Source of the DNA: Desulfobulbus oligotrophicus
GTDB lineage: Bacteria; Desulfobacterota; Desulfobulbia; Desulfobulbales; Desulfobulbaceae
Length of the DNA: 64,000 nt
NCBI RefSeq assembly: GCF_016446285.1
Contig: NZ_CP054140.1
Location: 601,501 to 665,500, forward strand
Reading direction: 5' to 3'
The position numbers and the translations under genes are program-made. Of the stretch, positions 19,564 through 27,788 are shown in pieces (within the stretch, counting starts at the first letter, position 1; each line of letters begins with the position of its first letter). Under the pieces are notes generated by a model. That model saw nothing but the letters and a program-made list of their open reading frames with translations, was not told where the DNA came from and made no database searches.

Positions 19564-19867
19564 CCTTGTTTCTAAAGGGTTTGCGCCCGTTTCACATCTT
19601 TCCAAAGCACCTCTCCGCACCACCGATTCTCCCCATCTTCCTGCCTTTCTTTCTCTGTTTGGCCCCTGATTCTCTGTTTTCTCCGGACGAAGTCCGAAGC
19701 GCGTCCGGAAAGTTACATCCTTGATTGATATGGGTTTGCGGCAGATTGCCATTTTTGGCGGTTGTCTTAGGTCATCGTTCGATGCCGCAACCGGACGTTT
19801 TTTTCGAAATCGCCCGCTTCGGCCATGAAAAGAAGCGTGGTCAACTCCGGTTTCCTGCCCCCTAAAG
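19564..19867. other. Non-coding left end of the element
   Basis: About 300 bases with no supported gene. It contains an eight-base-pair inverted repeat TCCGGACG / CGTCCGGA (19682-19689 and 19702-19709) with a 12-base loop that could be part of a recombinase site or a structured RNA. Nothing else is recognised. Confidence 0.4.
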
Positions 19868-19894
19868 TAAAAAAGCCGACGCTGATGGTCGGCT
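19868..19894 (-). terminator. Terminator of the integration operon
   Basis: On the minus strand, stem AGCCGAC / GTCGGCT (seven base pairs, seven-base loop) is followed by a run of T. It lies 27 bases past the stop of the last minus-strand gene and ends the operon that starts near 22720. Confidence 0.8.
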
Positions 19895-19920
19895 CTCTGT
19901 GGTGGTCTCCGGTCCGGTCG

Positions 19921-20343
19921 TCAGTCGGTGGCGAAGCCGAACTGGCGGCGCTGCTCGGTCCAGTCCTCTGGAAAGGTCTGGGTCAGCTTGGCCAGCGAGA
20001 GCCCGTTGGGTTCCTCACCGTTGATCAGGGCTTCGACGATGTCGGGGGCCAGGGTCGTCAGCTTGAGAATGCGGGCCACATACGAGCCATCGACGTCAAG
20101 GGTACGGGCAAGCTCGCTGATGGACTTGATCTGGCCGGATTCGAGGATGTCGGCCCAGGAAAAGGCCCTTCCCAGTGCCTGGAGGATGGCGGACTGCACC
20201 GGTTCCTGCGCTCCGGTGATTTCTCCATCCAGGGCCTGGGGAGCGATGACCGTCTTGCGGCCGCGCATGCGCCGGATCAGCATCGGGATGTGGATCTGCA
20301 GGTTGCCGTTGTCGGCAACAGTAATGGTCGGCTTCATTTTCAT
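19921..20343 (-). CDS. HTH-like protein of the serine-recombinase operon
   Basis: 140 residues from ATG 20343, which has GGAGG upstream and overlaps the recombinase stop (ATGA). The C-terminal half reads as a ParB/KorB-like helix-turn-helix ('SISELARTLDVDGSYVARILKLTTLAPDIVEALI'), with a basic N-terminal segment ('IPMLIRRMRGRKTVI'). Small proteins like this often accompany large serine recombinases and may act as a directionality or DNA-binding partner; that role is inference. Last gene of the operon, followed by a terminator. Confidence 0.7.
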   Translation of the reverse strand: MKMKPTITVADNGNLQIHIPMLIRRMRGRKTVIAPQALDGEITGAQEPVQSAILQALGRAFSWADILESGQIKSISELARTLDVDGSYVARILKLTTLAPDIVEALINGEEPNGLSLAKLTQTFPEDWTEQRRQFGFATD

Positions 20344-21926
20344 CGGCTTGCCCTCCGTTCGGTGACTTCGCATGCCAGACCAGCCAGCTCGGCGATGAGC
20401 GTTGTCAGCCCGTTGGTTCGCAGCTCCATGTCGATTCCGGTCTCGCGGATCTCGACCTTATCCACCAGGAGGCGGATGAGCCGGTTTCGCTCCACCGGGA
20501 AAAGGTCTTCCCAGAAGCCCTCGACATTCTGGAAGGCCTCCGACACATCCTGTTCCGTGATGCTGCTCCCCTGGTAGGCTCTGCATCGCTCGCTCACATG
20601 GGTCAGTTGTTTCGAGAGCTCGACCGCCTGGCGATTGACCGTCGTCAGCATTTCGGTCTTGCCCGACTGATCGCTGCCGGGTTTCATCAGTTCGATGGCT
20701 TGCTTCCGCGCCTGCGACAGCTCCATTTCGAGTTGGGCTTTCTGCTTGAACAGCCGCTCCCGCTCCACCTGCTCGATGTCCCGGGCCGCGAAGTAGGTTT
20801 TGGCCACCAGCGTCGGCGTGCGGAACACCGCGCTCAACTGCTCGACCACGGCCTGCTCGATGTCCCCGGCGGGAATCCGTTTGAGGGGGCACCGGCTCAC
20901 GGTCCGCTTGCTGTCCTTCTGGCAGATGTAATAGGTGTAGTGGCGGCCGTTCTTGCGGGCGTAGGTCGGTCCCATCGCGCATCCGCAGTGGCCGCAGCGG
21001 ATGACGCCTTTAAGCGGGGCGACCATTTTGGTTCTTGCCATGGAAACCTTGACCGGTTTGTTGTCCTCCAGGATGGCCTGCACCTTGTCCCAGGTCGTCC
21101 GGTCGATGATTCCTTCGTGCTCACCGGGGTAGCTGCGATCCTTGTGGGCAATCTCGCCGATATAGACCCGGTTGTTCAGCAGCCGGTAGATGTGGCCTGT
21201 ATTCCATTCTGAGCCCTCGCGAACCTTGCCTTTCTTGGTGGTCCAGGCTTTTGTGCGGTATCCCTGTTCGTTCAATTCCTGGCCCAGCTTCTTGGCCGAG
21301 CCGATCTGGATGAATCGGCGGAAGATGTACTGCACCGTCCTGGCTTCATCCGGGTTGACCAGCAGCTTCTTGTTGTCTCGGTCGACGTCGTATCCAAGAA
21401 TGGGTACGCCGCCGCAGTATTTCCCCCGGCGCTTGGCGGCCGCCACCTTGTCCCGGATGCGCTCGGCGATGACCTCCCGCTCGTACTGGGCGAAGGTGAT
21501 CAGGATGCCGAGAAACATTCGGCCGGTGGGGTCGGTGGTGCTGAAGTGCTGGGTGACCGAGACGAAGCTGACACCCTTCTCGTTGAAGAGGTCGATCATC
21601 TTCATGAAGTCCAGCAGCGAGCGGGACAGCCGGTCGACCTTGTAGACCACGATCACGTCAATCTTCCCGGCATCGATGTCCGCCAGCAGGCGACGCAGCC
21701 CCGGGCGCTCCATGTTTCCACCCGAGAATCCACCATCGTCGTAGCGATCCGGCAGAGCCGTCCAGCCACGCATCCTCTGGGCTTCGATATAGTGTTCCGC
21801 CGATTCCCGTTGCGCATCCAACGAGTTGAACTCCTGTTCGAGACCTTCCTCGTGGCTCTTGCGGGTGTAGATGGCACAGCGCAGGGTCTTGTTTTTGCCC
21901 GGCGCGACATTGCTGTTATCAAGCAT
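20340..21926 (-). CDS. Large serine recombinase (probable phage integrase)
   Basis: 528 residues. The resolvase-type catalytic domain has the nucleophile Ser24 in 'YTRKSHEEG' and 'YKVDRLSRSLLDF'; next come the recombinase domain ('GVPILGYDVDRDNKKLLVNP'), a zinc ribbon ('CGHCG' then Cys pair further on) and a C-terminal coiled coil (about residues 385-450). Proteins of this type catalyse site-specific phage integration. Its position at the left end, next to ssrA, makes it the likely integrase, though a tyrosine recombinase also exists at 40827-41741. It overlaps both neighbours. Confidence 0.9.
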   Translation of the reverse strand: MLDNSNVAPGKNKTLRCAIYTRKSHEEGLEQEFNSLDAQRESAEHYIEAQRMRGWTALPDRYDDGGFSGGNMERPGLRRLLADIDAGKIDVIVVYKVDRLSRSLLDFMKMIDLFNEKGVSFVSVTQHFSTTDPTGRMFLGILITFAQYEREVIAERIRDKVAAAKRRGKYCGGVPILGYDVDRDNKKLLVNPDEARTVQYIFRRFIQIGSAKKLGQELNEQGYRTKAWTTKKGKVREGSEWNTGHIYRLLNNRVYIGEIAHKDRSYPGEHEGIIDRTTWDKVQAILEDNKPVKVSMARTKMVAPLKGVIRCGHCGCAMGPTYARKNGRHYTYYICQKDSKRTVSRCPLKRIPAGDIEQAVVEQLSAVFRTPTLVAKTYFAARDIEQVERERLFKQKAQLEMELSQARKQAIELMKPGSDQSGKTEMLTTVNRQAVELSKQLTHVSERCRAYQGSSITEQDVSEAFQNVEGFWEDLFPVERNRLIRLLVDKVEIRETGIDMELRTNGLTTLIAELAGLACEVTERRASR

Positions 21927-22443
21927 CCGAACCTCCCTCGGCTTTTCTGCCGTAAACCTTCTTCAGTCCGAAAAAGACCTTGCCGTTCCACCTGGTCCCG
22001 GTGATCTCCCTGGCCACCGCGCTGAGCGACCGGAAGGTGCGGCCTTCGAACTCGTAGCCATCGGCAAGGACGATCACCTCATAGCGCCGGTCGTTCCAGA
22101 CCCGCACCAGTCTGGTCCCGGGCAGGATCGCTTCGTTCGATTTCCGCTCTTCTGGGATGCGTCGATTGACAGTGGCGACCGGGTCCTCCTTGGCGGCCTG
22201 CTGGAGATGGACCTTGGCCTGTTCGGACAGCCCGCCGTAGAAAAGCTCCTGGATGCGATAGGCCAGCCGCTTGATGAGGAATTGTTTCTTGTACTGGGGT
22301 GGCTCTTCTCCGTAGAGGTCGAGCCATTTTTCCCGGAGCTGTTCCAGGGACATGGATTGCAACAGGGCCATCTGCCGAAGGACTGAGTTTCGGGTTCGGT
22401 CCTGATTCTTGCCGCCGGTGGCGGCGTTCTGTAACTCATTCAT
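21919..22443 (-). CDS. DUF2924 family protein
   Basis: 174 residues from ATG 22443 with AAGGAG upstream; the frame is open further but without a better start. The C-terminal half ('LPGTRLVRVWNDRRYEVIVLADGYEFEGRTFRSLSAVAREITG') is the DUF2924 pattern with an 'S.VAREITGT.WNG..FFGL' ending. Genes of this family regularly precede serine recombinases in prophages and other integrated elements; the function is unknown. It overlaps the recombinase start by eight bases. Confidence 0.85.
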   Translation of the reverse strand: MNELQNAATGGKNQDRTRNSVLRQMALLQSMSLEQLREKWLDLYGEEPPQYKKQFLIKRLAYRIQELFYGGLSEQAKVHLQQAAKEDPVATVNRRIPEERKSNEAILPGTRLVRVWNDRRYEVIVLADGYEFEGRTFRSLSAVAREITGTRWNGKVFFGLKKVYGRKAEGGSDA

Positions 22444-22477
22444 TTTCAACTCCTTATTTTGGTTTCCGGACGAGTTG

Positions 22478-22720
22478 TCATGAATGAATGCTCTGTTCCG
22501 GCAATGAATCAAGTCCTTCTTCGAGCACAGGGGAAGAATCTTCGAAAACCTCTAACTCATTGCCCACACATGCGTTTTTTGCCTTTCGGCGCAGGATCGC
22601 CGTGGCCAGAATGGAGGCGGCTGACTGGAGCCTCGCCTCACCCGACAAGCGGCCGGGTTTGCCGTTTTCGCCAAGGTCATCCGTCCCCGGCCCATCATTC
22701 ATTTCCTGGACATCCAACAT
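22478..22720 (-). CDS. Small hypothetical protein heading the integration operon
   Basis: 80 residues with a good ribosome binding site (GGAGG, seven bases before the ATG at 22720). Acidic, Gly- and Ser-containing, with no recognised domain. It reads into the DUF2924 gene with 34 bases between, so it is probably co-transcribed. It might be a short regulator; support comes only from the ribosome binding site and position. Confidence 0.55.
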   Translation of the reverse strand: MLDVQEMNDGPGTDDLGENGKPGRLSGEARLQSAASILATAILRRKAKNACVGNELEVFEDSSPVLEEGLDSLPEQSIHS

Positions 22721-22856
22721 CGAACACCTCCGGTGGGACCGGGGGACTGGATGGTGTGGATGCCAGAAAACGGTGGCGGTCGGGATGCGCGTTCGATGGC
22801 ACCCACAACCGCCTCAGCTCCGCCTCTGGTCGGTTATCTGGTTTCTAACTGCTCGT

Positions 22857-22871
22857 CCGGTTTCAAACCGG
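22857..22871. promoter_or_regulatory. Perfect palindrome in the divergent control region
   Basis: CCGGTTTCAAACCGG, seven-base arms around a single C, in the 300-base region between the minus-strand integration operon and the repressor gene. A binding site for a dimeric regulator of the leftward operon is plausible; its ligand is unknown. Confidence 0.45.
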
Positions 22872-22918
22872 CTTTCTTCAGGCCTTACCTACCGAGGGGC
22901 TCATGGAAGTGTCGGAAA

Positions 22919-22967
22919 TCAGGTGTGAGATTATTTCTTGACCTGATATGCGTCAGGTTTATATTAT
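22919..22967 (+). promoter_or_regulatory. Repressor promoter with overlapping palindromic operator
   Basis: A sigma70-type promoter has -35 TTGACC (22939-22944), 17 bases, then -10 TATTAT (22962-22967). The palindrome ACCTGA-N6-TCAGGT (22941-22958) covers the -35 and spacer. A third half-site TCAGGT lies at 22919-22924. The geometry fits binding by the LexA-like protein encoded 55 bases downstream, that is, autorepression relieved in the SOS response. Binding is inferred. Confidence 0.72.
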
Positions 22968-23021
22968 TAGGGTTTGCTGGCGCATTGCGCCTTTTTGTCT
23001 TTCAACAGAAATGGAGACGCC

Positions 23022-23645
23022 ATGGGCAAAGCGAAAACGGATGAGATAACGCCGTTGCAGCGGAAAACGCTCGAAGCGATATGTCGTTTCGTCGATGCCA
23101 AGGGCTTTCCTCCAACGGTGAAGGAACTGAGCGAGATCTTTGAAATCAGCCCGGCGAGTGCCCACGACCGGATCAACCAACTGGTGCGCAAGGGATACCT
23201 GAAGCGGGAGGACGGGAAGTCGCGAGGCATAGCTGTTGCCCGTCGCCCCAGCGAGATGGCTGCCTCTCTGGTTTCAGTACCTGTTGTGGGGATGGTGGCG
23301 GCTGGCCGTCCCATCCTGGCCGAGGAGAACATCACCGGCCAAGTGCTGGTCGAGTCGGACGTCGTTCGTTCCGGACAGCACTTCGCACTCCGTGCGGTGG
23401 GTGACAGCATGATCGGTGCCGGTATCAACGATGGCGATTTGATCATCGTGCGGCAGCAGCCCATCGCCGAGGATGGTGACATCGTTGTAGCGCTGCTCAA
23501 CAACGAGGCGACCGTCAAACGGCTGAAAATCAAAGACGAGCTCATCGAATTGGTGCCAGAGAACCCGGAGGTAAGAAAGATCCGGATCAGGCCGGAGGAT
23601 GACCTTCGAGTTTTAGGCAAGGTCGTTGGATGGAAACGGAGTTAA
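23022..23645 (+). CDS. LexA-fold phage repressor (S24 self-cleaving)
   Basis: 207 residues from ATG 23022 (TGGAGA upstream). The N-terminal winged helix ('LQRKTLEAICRFVDAKGFPPTVKELSEIF') is of true LexA type, not the usual phage Cro/CI type. The C-terminal S24 domain has the Ala-Gly cleavage site ('VGMVAAGRP'), the catalytic Ser in 'GDSMIGAGI' and Lys in 'EATVKRL'. It probably keeps the prophage silent and is cleaved with RecA during DNA damage. The promoter and operator just upstream suggest autoregulation. Confidence 0.9.
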   Translation: MGKAKTDEITPLQRKTLEAICRFVDAKGFPPTVKELSEIFEISPASAHDRINQLVRKGYLKREDGKSRGIAVARRPSEMAASLVSVPVVGMVAAGRPILAEENITGQVLVESDVVRSGQHFALRAVGDSMIGAGINDGDLIIVRQQPIAEDGDIVVALLNNEATVKRLKIKDELIELVPENPEVRKIRIRPEDDLRVLGKVVGWKRS

Positions 23646-23691
23646 CCGAGACAGACATGGACGAATAACGACAAAACGACAGGAGTATTTG

Positions 23692-24858
23692 ATGGCAACT
23701 TTTAACCTACGCCGCTTTTCGAAGCCGGAGATGCTCCGGCGAATCGACAGGAAGCATCTCATTGCCTTTCTGGAGCCTCATGCCGCCTATTTTTCAGCTC
23801 GCGGCGTAGAGTTGCCACCAGTCCAGCAGGAAGATGGCCTGGACTACAACGCCCTCAGCCACCTTTTGCTGACGCCGGACAGTACGACCCCGGATGATCT
23901 CGCCGAGGCGCTGTTTTATGTCAATGAAGTCTCGACCCCCGAGGGTTTTGATTCCATTCAGGATGAGATCGCCGGAACGGACATCGACGTGGAAATCGGG
24001 GAGAACGCCGCACCGGCAGACTTGGCGATCCAGGTCTGGATGGCTGACCGGGAAATCATCGAGAAGGTACACGCCGAACAGTTCTTCATGAACGTCAGGT
24101 CCTTCGAGTATTTTAAGACCAAGAAAAACCCGCTGCCGGATTTCGTGCTGCCATCCGAGGAAACCCTCGCGGCCCTCGAAGCCGATCTCGACGAATGGTT
24201 TTCCAAGAAACGTCGCGGTAAGTATTCCAAGGTGTTCGTCTATCCCAAAGAGGGCCACACATGGTTCCTCGTGCGCCATGGCAAGCCCTATGCCCGTGAG
24301 GCGGTCATTGAGGCCGGTGAGTCCACCAGCCAGTACTTCCGTCCTGAAAAATTCGACGTGCTTGCCTACAACCCCGTGATCGGGGAAATCCGCATGAACG
24401 CTGAAACCAAGGGTGAGAAGGAGCTCTACCGCAAGAAATTCGGATTCCACCTGTTCGGAGACGAAGAGTTTTTCAACGAGCGCAGCCGATTTGATCTGGA
24501 ACCTTTGCGGCAAATTGGTGAGGACGCGCTTCTATGTGACGATGTCGATGGCATCGAGTATGTCAGGCTCAAGGAAGTTCAGGTCTTTTGGGGCGGCGCT
24601 CATAAGGACGTTGAGATTCGTCGGTCCGAGGATCTGTTTGCCTCCCTTCGTGATCGCGAAAAATCCCTTCCCGCAGGCGGAAAGATCGTGAAGGCAAGCT
24701 TCCAGATTAAATTCGACGGTTCGAAGACGCCCAGGTCGGTCACCTTGAGTTCAGGTAACCGAGCGCAATTCAAGCGGGATGGTGATGCCGAGGTTATCGA
24801 GCGCTGGCTCGGACTCAGGGGCTTTATTGTCGGAGCCGGAGGGACATCGGATGAGTGA
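23692..24858 (+). CDS. Hypothetical protein, first of a repressor-linked pair
   Basis: 388 residues from ATG 23692 with AGGAG upstream. Not recognised. The N-terminus ('LRRFSKPEMLRRIDRKHLIAFLEP') is basic, the middle contains 'KKRRGKYSKVFVYPKEGHTWFLVRHGKPYARE', and there are no membrane segments. It lies 46 bases after the repressor gene in the same direction and overlaps the next gene by eight bases, so all three probably form one lysogenic transcript ended by the terminator at 25943. A role in lysogeny maintenance or host protection is possible but unproven. Confidence 0.75.
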   Translation: MATFNLRRFSKPEMLRRIDRKHLIAFLEPHAAYFSARGVELPPVQQEDGLDYNALSHLLLTPDSTTPDDLAEALFYVNEVSTPEGFDSIQDEIAGTDIDVEIGENAAPADLAIQVWMADREIIEKVHAEQFFMNVRSFEYFKTKKNPLPDFVLPSEETLAALEADLDEWFSKKRRGKYSKVFVYPKEGHTWFLVRHGKPYAREAVIEAGESTSQYFRPEKFDVLAYNPVIGEIRMNAETKGEKELYRKKFGFHLFGDEEFFNERSRFDLEPLRQIGEDALLCDDVDGIEYVRLKEVQVFWGGAHKDVEIRRSEDLFASLRDREKSLPAGGKIVKASFQIKFDGSKTPRSVTLSSGNRAQFKRDGDAEVIERWLGLRGFIVGAGGTSDE

Positions 24859-25915
24859 TCCCTTCTGGGCATATCTGGAGAGATTGCCTGGAAATTCGGC
24901 GGCGCTGTTCGATTGGGATAAGGCGCTCTCCGGTTGGGACCGATACCCGTTGTTTCGGGATCACTTCCTTCAACTGACCAAGAATCACGCGACCGCCGTG
25001 GATTGCCCAACGGAATGTGGCCTCGGATGCCCACGGAGTGTTGTCACCCATGTGAAGACCAACATCCGGGCCATCTGCAATGAAAAGGAATATCCAGCCG
25101 TCCAACTCACCACAAGGCAGACCTTGATCTACCGGCTCAAGCAGTCAGCCATCAATGGTGCTATCTGCGCGGCCTTGGGAATAGAACACCGAGAATCGAA
25201 ATTCGATGGACTGCCCCATACATGGAGACTGGGCGATTTCATACCCACGGCGGGGATGGACTTCCCGGTTGTTCTGACGATGCAGGACAGCAAGGATGCG
25301 CTGGCAGAGGTCGTTCGATCATTATGTCTCTCGATCCCCAAACCCTTTGTCCTGATCGCGCCCACGCGCCTTCATCTGAGTCCTGCAGTTGAAACACTGC
25401 TGGCGCAGAGAAGCAGCCCCTTCATTGCGCTGAACGAAGAGCTGCACCTGGGAGATGAACCACGGTTTCTGACACGTCGGGACAAGGCCGCGATATTCGC
25501 CCCCCTTATCGGCCAGGTGCCTGAGCCGGATTCTGGCGGCACGGTGTTTTTTCCGACACCGCCGGGCACCACATGGCCACAAATCAAGATTCAGTTCCGC
25601 GATGGTCATACCGTGACGATATGGGCGGGAGAAAAAACTGGACGTTATTCCTACGGCGAAATGGGCATGTTGAATCGAAAGAACAACAAGCCAACGGTCC
25701 AGTGGCGTTGGTTGGAAGGGTTCGCAAACTCGCACGGGGAGATCGATTGGAAGAACAAGTATTCGGCGGTCACGTTGAAGAAACAAAAGCAAGAACTGTC
25801 AAAGCGACTGCGGGCATTCTTCCGGATCGAGGATGACCCCATCGAGTGGATAAAAGAAACAAAGACCTACCGCTGCAAGTTTCGCATCCTTCCGGAAGGT
25901 GACGAGGTCTACTGA
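24851..25915 (+). CDS. Hypothetical protein, second of a repressor-linked pair
   Basis: 354 residues. A cysteine cluster ('CPTECGLGCPR', about residues 56-66, with further Cys at residues 81 and about 104) suggests metal binding. No other domain is recognised. It overlaps the preceding gene by eight bases (ATGAGTGA arrangement), implying translational coupling and a joint function. It ends shortly before a strong terminator, closing the repressor transcript. Confidence 0.75.
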   Translation: MSDPFWAYLERLPGNSAALFDWDKALSGWDRYPLFRDHFLQLTKNHATAVDCPTECGLGCPRSVVTHVKTNIRAICNEKEYPAVQLTTRQTLIYRLKQSAINGAICAALGIEHRESKFDGLPHTWRLGDFIPTAGMDFPVVLTMQDSKDALAEVVRSLCLSIPKPFVLIAPTRLHLSPAVETLLAQRSSPFIALNEELHLGDEPRFLTRRDKAAIFAPLIGQVPEPDSGGTVFFPTPPGTTWPQIKIQFRDGHTVTIWAGEKTGRYSYGEMGMLNRKNNKPTVQWRWLEGFANSHGEIDWKNKYSAVTLKKQKQELSKRLRAFFRIEDDPIEWIKETKTYRCKFRILPEGDEVY

Positions 25916-25942
25916 CCAGCCTCGTTATAGCCCGAGAAATCT

Positions 25943-25978
25943 AAAGCCCCGATTCAGGATTCTGGATCGGGGCTTTTT
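25943..25978 (+). terminator. Terminator of the repressor operon
   Basis: Eleven-base-pair stem (AAAGCCCCGAT with ATCGGGGCTTT), 12-base loop and a T-run. It separates the lysogenic transcript from the early lytic genes. Confidence 0.9.
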
Positions 25979-26238
25979 GCGTCTTGGAGACCCGCCCGGT
26001 GAAATTTCACTGGGGCCGGGCAAAAAAAGTTAAAAAAGTTTTCCTCTGTAAACCCACCACCAATCAGAGCCTTACGGGCTTTCCTCCTCCTTGAGCCCGG
26101 GCGTTTTTCGGGGTCGCAACGAAAATTCGCCAAAGCAGGGTGACAGGTCTGGTGAACACAAAGAGTTCACGACCGCCACCCGGGAAATTCATGCCGGACC
26201 TGTCCCCCCGGTCGGTCCACAAATGAAGGAGGTTCGGC

Positions 26239-26565
26239 ATGAACCAGACAAGCAAAGCACACCTCACCCCACCGAAGCGGCGACTCATCGAGTTGATGCA
26301 GGACATCAACTTCGGCCGCATCACCAACATTCCGGTCCGCGACGGCGAGCCGGAACTCACCCCTGACACGGTCATCGAGCGCGAGATCAAGCTGGGCGGA
26401 CAGAGCGGTCCCCGGCCCGAGCGCGACCAGGATGACTTCATCCTCAAGCAAGAGGTCGTGGCGCTGCTGGAGCACCTCGCGCAGATGGGCAGCGGAAAAG
26501 TCTGCCTGCTCGAAATCAAGCACGGTCTCCCGTTCCTGATGCGCATCGAGGAACGGGCAGCCTGA
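26239..26565 (+). CDS. Small phage early protein
   Basis: 108 residues, with GGAGG upstream of the ATG. The sequence 'KRRLIELMQDINFGRITNIPVRDGEPEL' begins a compact basic-acidic protein without recognised domains. It is the first rightward gene after the repressor terminator and lies just before the sigma-like gene, so it is probably expressed early. The 260 bases upstream contain A/T runs near 26020-26045 but no promoter I would assert. Confidence 0.65.
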   Translation: MNQTSKAHLTPPKRRLIELMQDINFGRITNIPVRDGEPELTPDTVIEREIKLGGQSGPRPERDQDDFILKQEVVALLEHLAQMGSGKVCLLEIKHGLPFLMRIEERAA

Positions 26566-26736
26566 ACACGTAACGACCTGAACCCTTAGACACTGGACAA
26601 CAAGCTGGACGCATGGCGGAGGCTGTTGTGGGTGTCGCCGAGCCGAATACGGCAATTGGCGGCGTACCTGCGACCCCTTCGCCCACGCGACAGCTTTGTC
26701 CTGTGATCTGGCCCGTGCCGACACCCACGCGGACCT

Positions 26737-26755
26737 CCTCCTCGCTCCGAGGAGG
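26737..26755 (+). promoter_or_regulatory. Hairpin sequestering the sigma-factor ribosome binding site
   Basis: CCTCCTCG and CGAGGAGG form a perfect eight-base-pair stem with a three-base loop. The 3' arm contains the Shine-Dalgarno GGAGG, five bases before the ATG at 26761. Translation of the sigma-like protein should be low unless the hairpin is opened. The stem is seen directly; control is inferred. Confidence 0.65.
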
Positions 26756-26760
26756 CCCCG

Positions 26761-27345
26761 ATGGTTTCACAGAATTCTTACGACGGCATCGACAAGTATG
26801 CCGCCGACCTCATTCGGCACAAAGCACGTCAACTCGTAGGCAAGGCCGGATTCACCGAGGACGACAGACCCGACCTCGAACAGGAACTGATGATCGATCT
26901 GCTGCAGCGGATGCGGCATTTCAATCCCGCCAAGGCCAAGAAGACCACCTTCATGGCTCGGATCGTCGAACGTCACATCTCCACCATTCTGGAGGCCCGG
27001 TTCGCCCAATGCCGGGACTGGCGGCTCTGCCAAACATCACTCAATGAACCCCTCGACAACGGCGAAGGCGACACCACCGAGCGGATCGACTTCCTGGACA
27101 GCGAGGGCTCTCTGGGAAGCGGCACCCGCGAGACAAGGGAGCGCCTCGGCCATGAGATCCGCATGGACCTCGACCGGGCCATCGCCTCGCTGCCGGAAGA
27201 GCTCCGGGATCCGTGCGTGCGCCTGCACGACAGCACCATGGCCGAAATCGCCCGGGAGATGGGCATTCCCAGAACCACCCTCTACGACCGGCTGAGCAAG
27301 CTGCGGGAGGCTTTCAGCGAGGCTGGCCTGACCGACTACCTGTGA
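26761..27345 (+). CDS. Phage-encoded sigma-70-like factor
   Basis: 194 residues. A region-2-like segment ('DRPDLEQELMIDLLQRMRHFNPAKAKKTTFMARIVERHISTIL') comes first and a region-4-like HTH last ('TMAEIAREMGIPRTTLYDRLSKLREAF'). The layout is that of a small, ECF-sized sigma factor that would redirect host RNA polymerase. Its Shine-Dalgarno is buried in a hairpin, and the first copy of the repeated promoter-like motif begins two bases after its stop codon. That link makes it the best candidate reader of the motif. Which promoter it recognises is inference. Confidence 0.8.
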   Translation: MVSQNSYDGIDKYAADLIRHKARQLVGKAGFTEDDRPDLEQELMIDLLQRMRHFNPAKAKKTTFMARIVERHISTILEARFAQCRDWRLCQTSLNEPLDNGEGDTTERIDFLDSEGSLGSGTRETRERLGHEIRMDLDRAIASLPEELRDPCVRLHDSTMAEIAREMGIPRTTLYDRLSKLREAFSEAGLTDYL

Positions 27346-27346
27346 T

Positions 27347-27379
27347 CTCCGACGCATCAGCCCCGGCTCCGGTAAGTAA
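27347..27379 (+). promoter_or_regulatory. Bipartite phage promoter-like motif, site 1
   Basis: CTCCGAC (27347-27353), 15 bases, CCGGTAAGTAA (27369-27379). It starts two bases after the sigma-like gene and lies ahead of the recombination/replication operon that begins at 27450. Part of a seven-copy set with fixed spacing. Confidence 0.75.
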
Positions 27380-27449
27380 GCACCGTGCCGCATGGTGCGG
27401 CTATCCGGGGCCTCGGAAATCAGAACCTGAACAAAAGAGGAGTTCAATC

Positions 27450-27788
27450 ATGACTCACGACACCTACAAGTACCGTTTTGACGAGTCGGTCCCGGCCCAG
27501 GAACTGGAAGACACTTTCATGCTGGCGATGCTGGCCGTCGAAAGCCTGCACGGACGTTCCCGTGTGCGGATGGAGAGCCGGTTCAATCTGGACAAGGCCC
27601 GCCGTACCTGCGTGATCGACGCCTCCACCGATGTCGGCAGTGATCTCGCCCGCATCTTTACCGGCTTCGCCACCAAGGAGTACGGCGAACGCTCGGTCCT
27701 GATCGAACGAACCCAGCCGTCGGGCTGTGCCTGCGCCTCCAAGCATCGCGCAGCGCCCGCCGCTGCTACAGCGGGGGTGGCGGTATGA
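27450..27788 (+). CDS. Hypothetical early protein
   Basis: 112 residues from ATG 27450 with GAGGAG upstream. Acidic, mixed alpha/beta, ending in a Cys- and Ala-rich tail ('SGCACASKHRAAPAAATAGVAV'). No domain recognised. First gene of the replication operon behind promoter-like site 1; the stop overlaps the nuclease start by four bases. Confidence 0.65.
   Translation: MTHDTYKYRFDESVPAQELEDTFMLAMLAVESLHGRSRVRMESRFNLDKARRTCVIDASTDVGSDLARIFTGFATKEYGERSVLIERTQPSGCACASKHRAAPAAATAGVAV

Noticed and set aside
26613-27047. Open frame overlapping the sigma-like gene start
   Set aside because: Its second half is the sigma gene in another frame, and its composition is rich in Pro, Arg and Thr without any domain.
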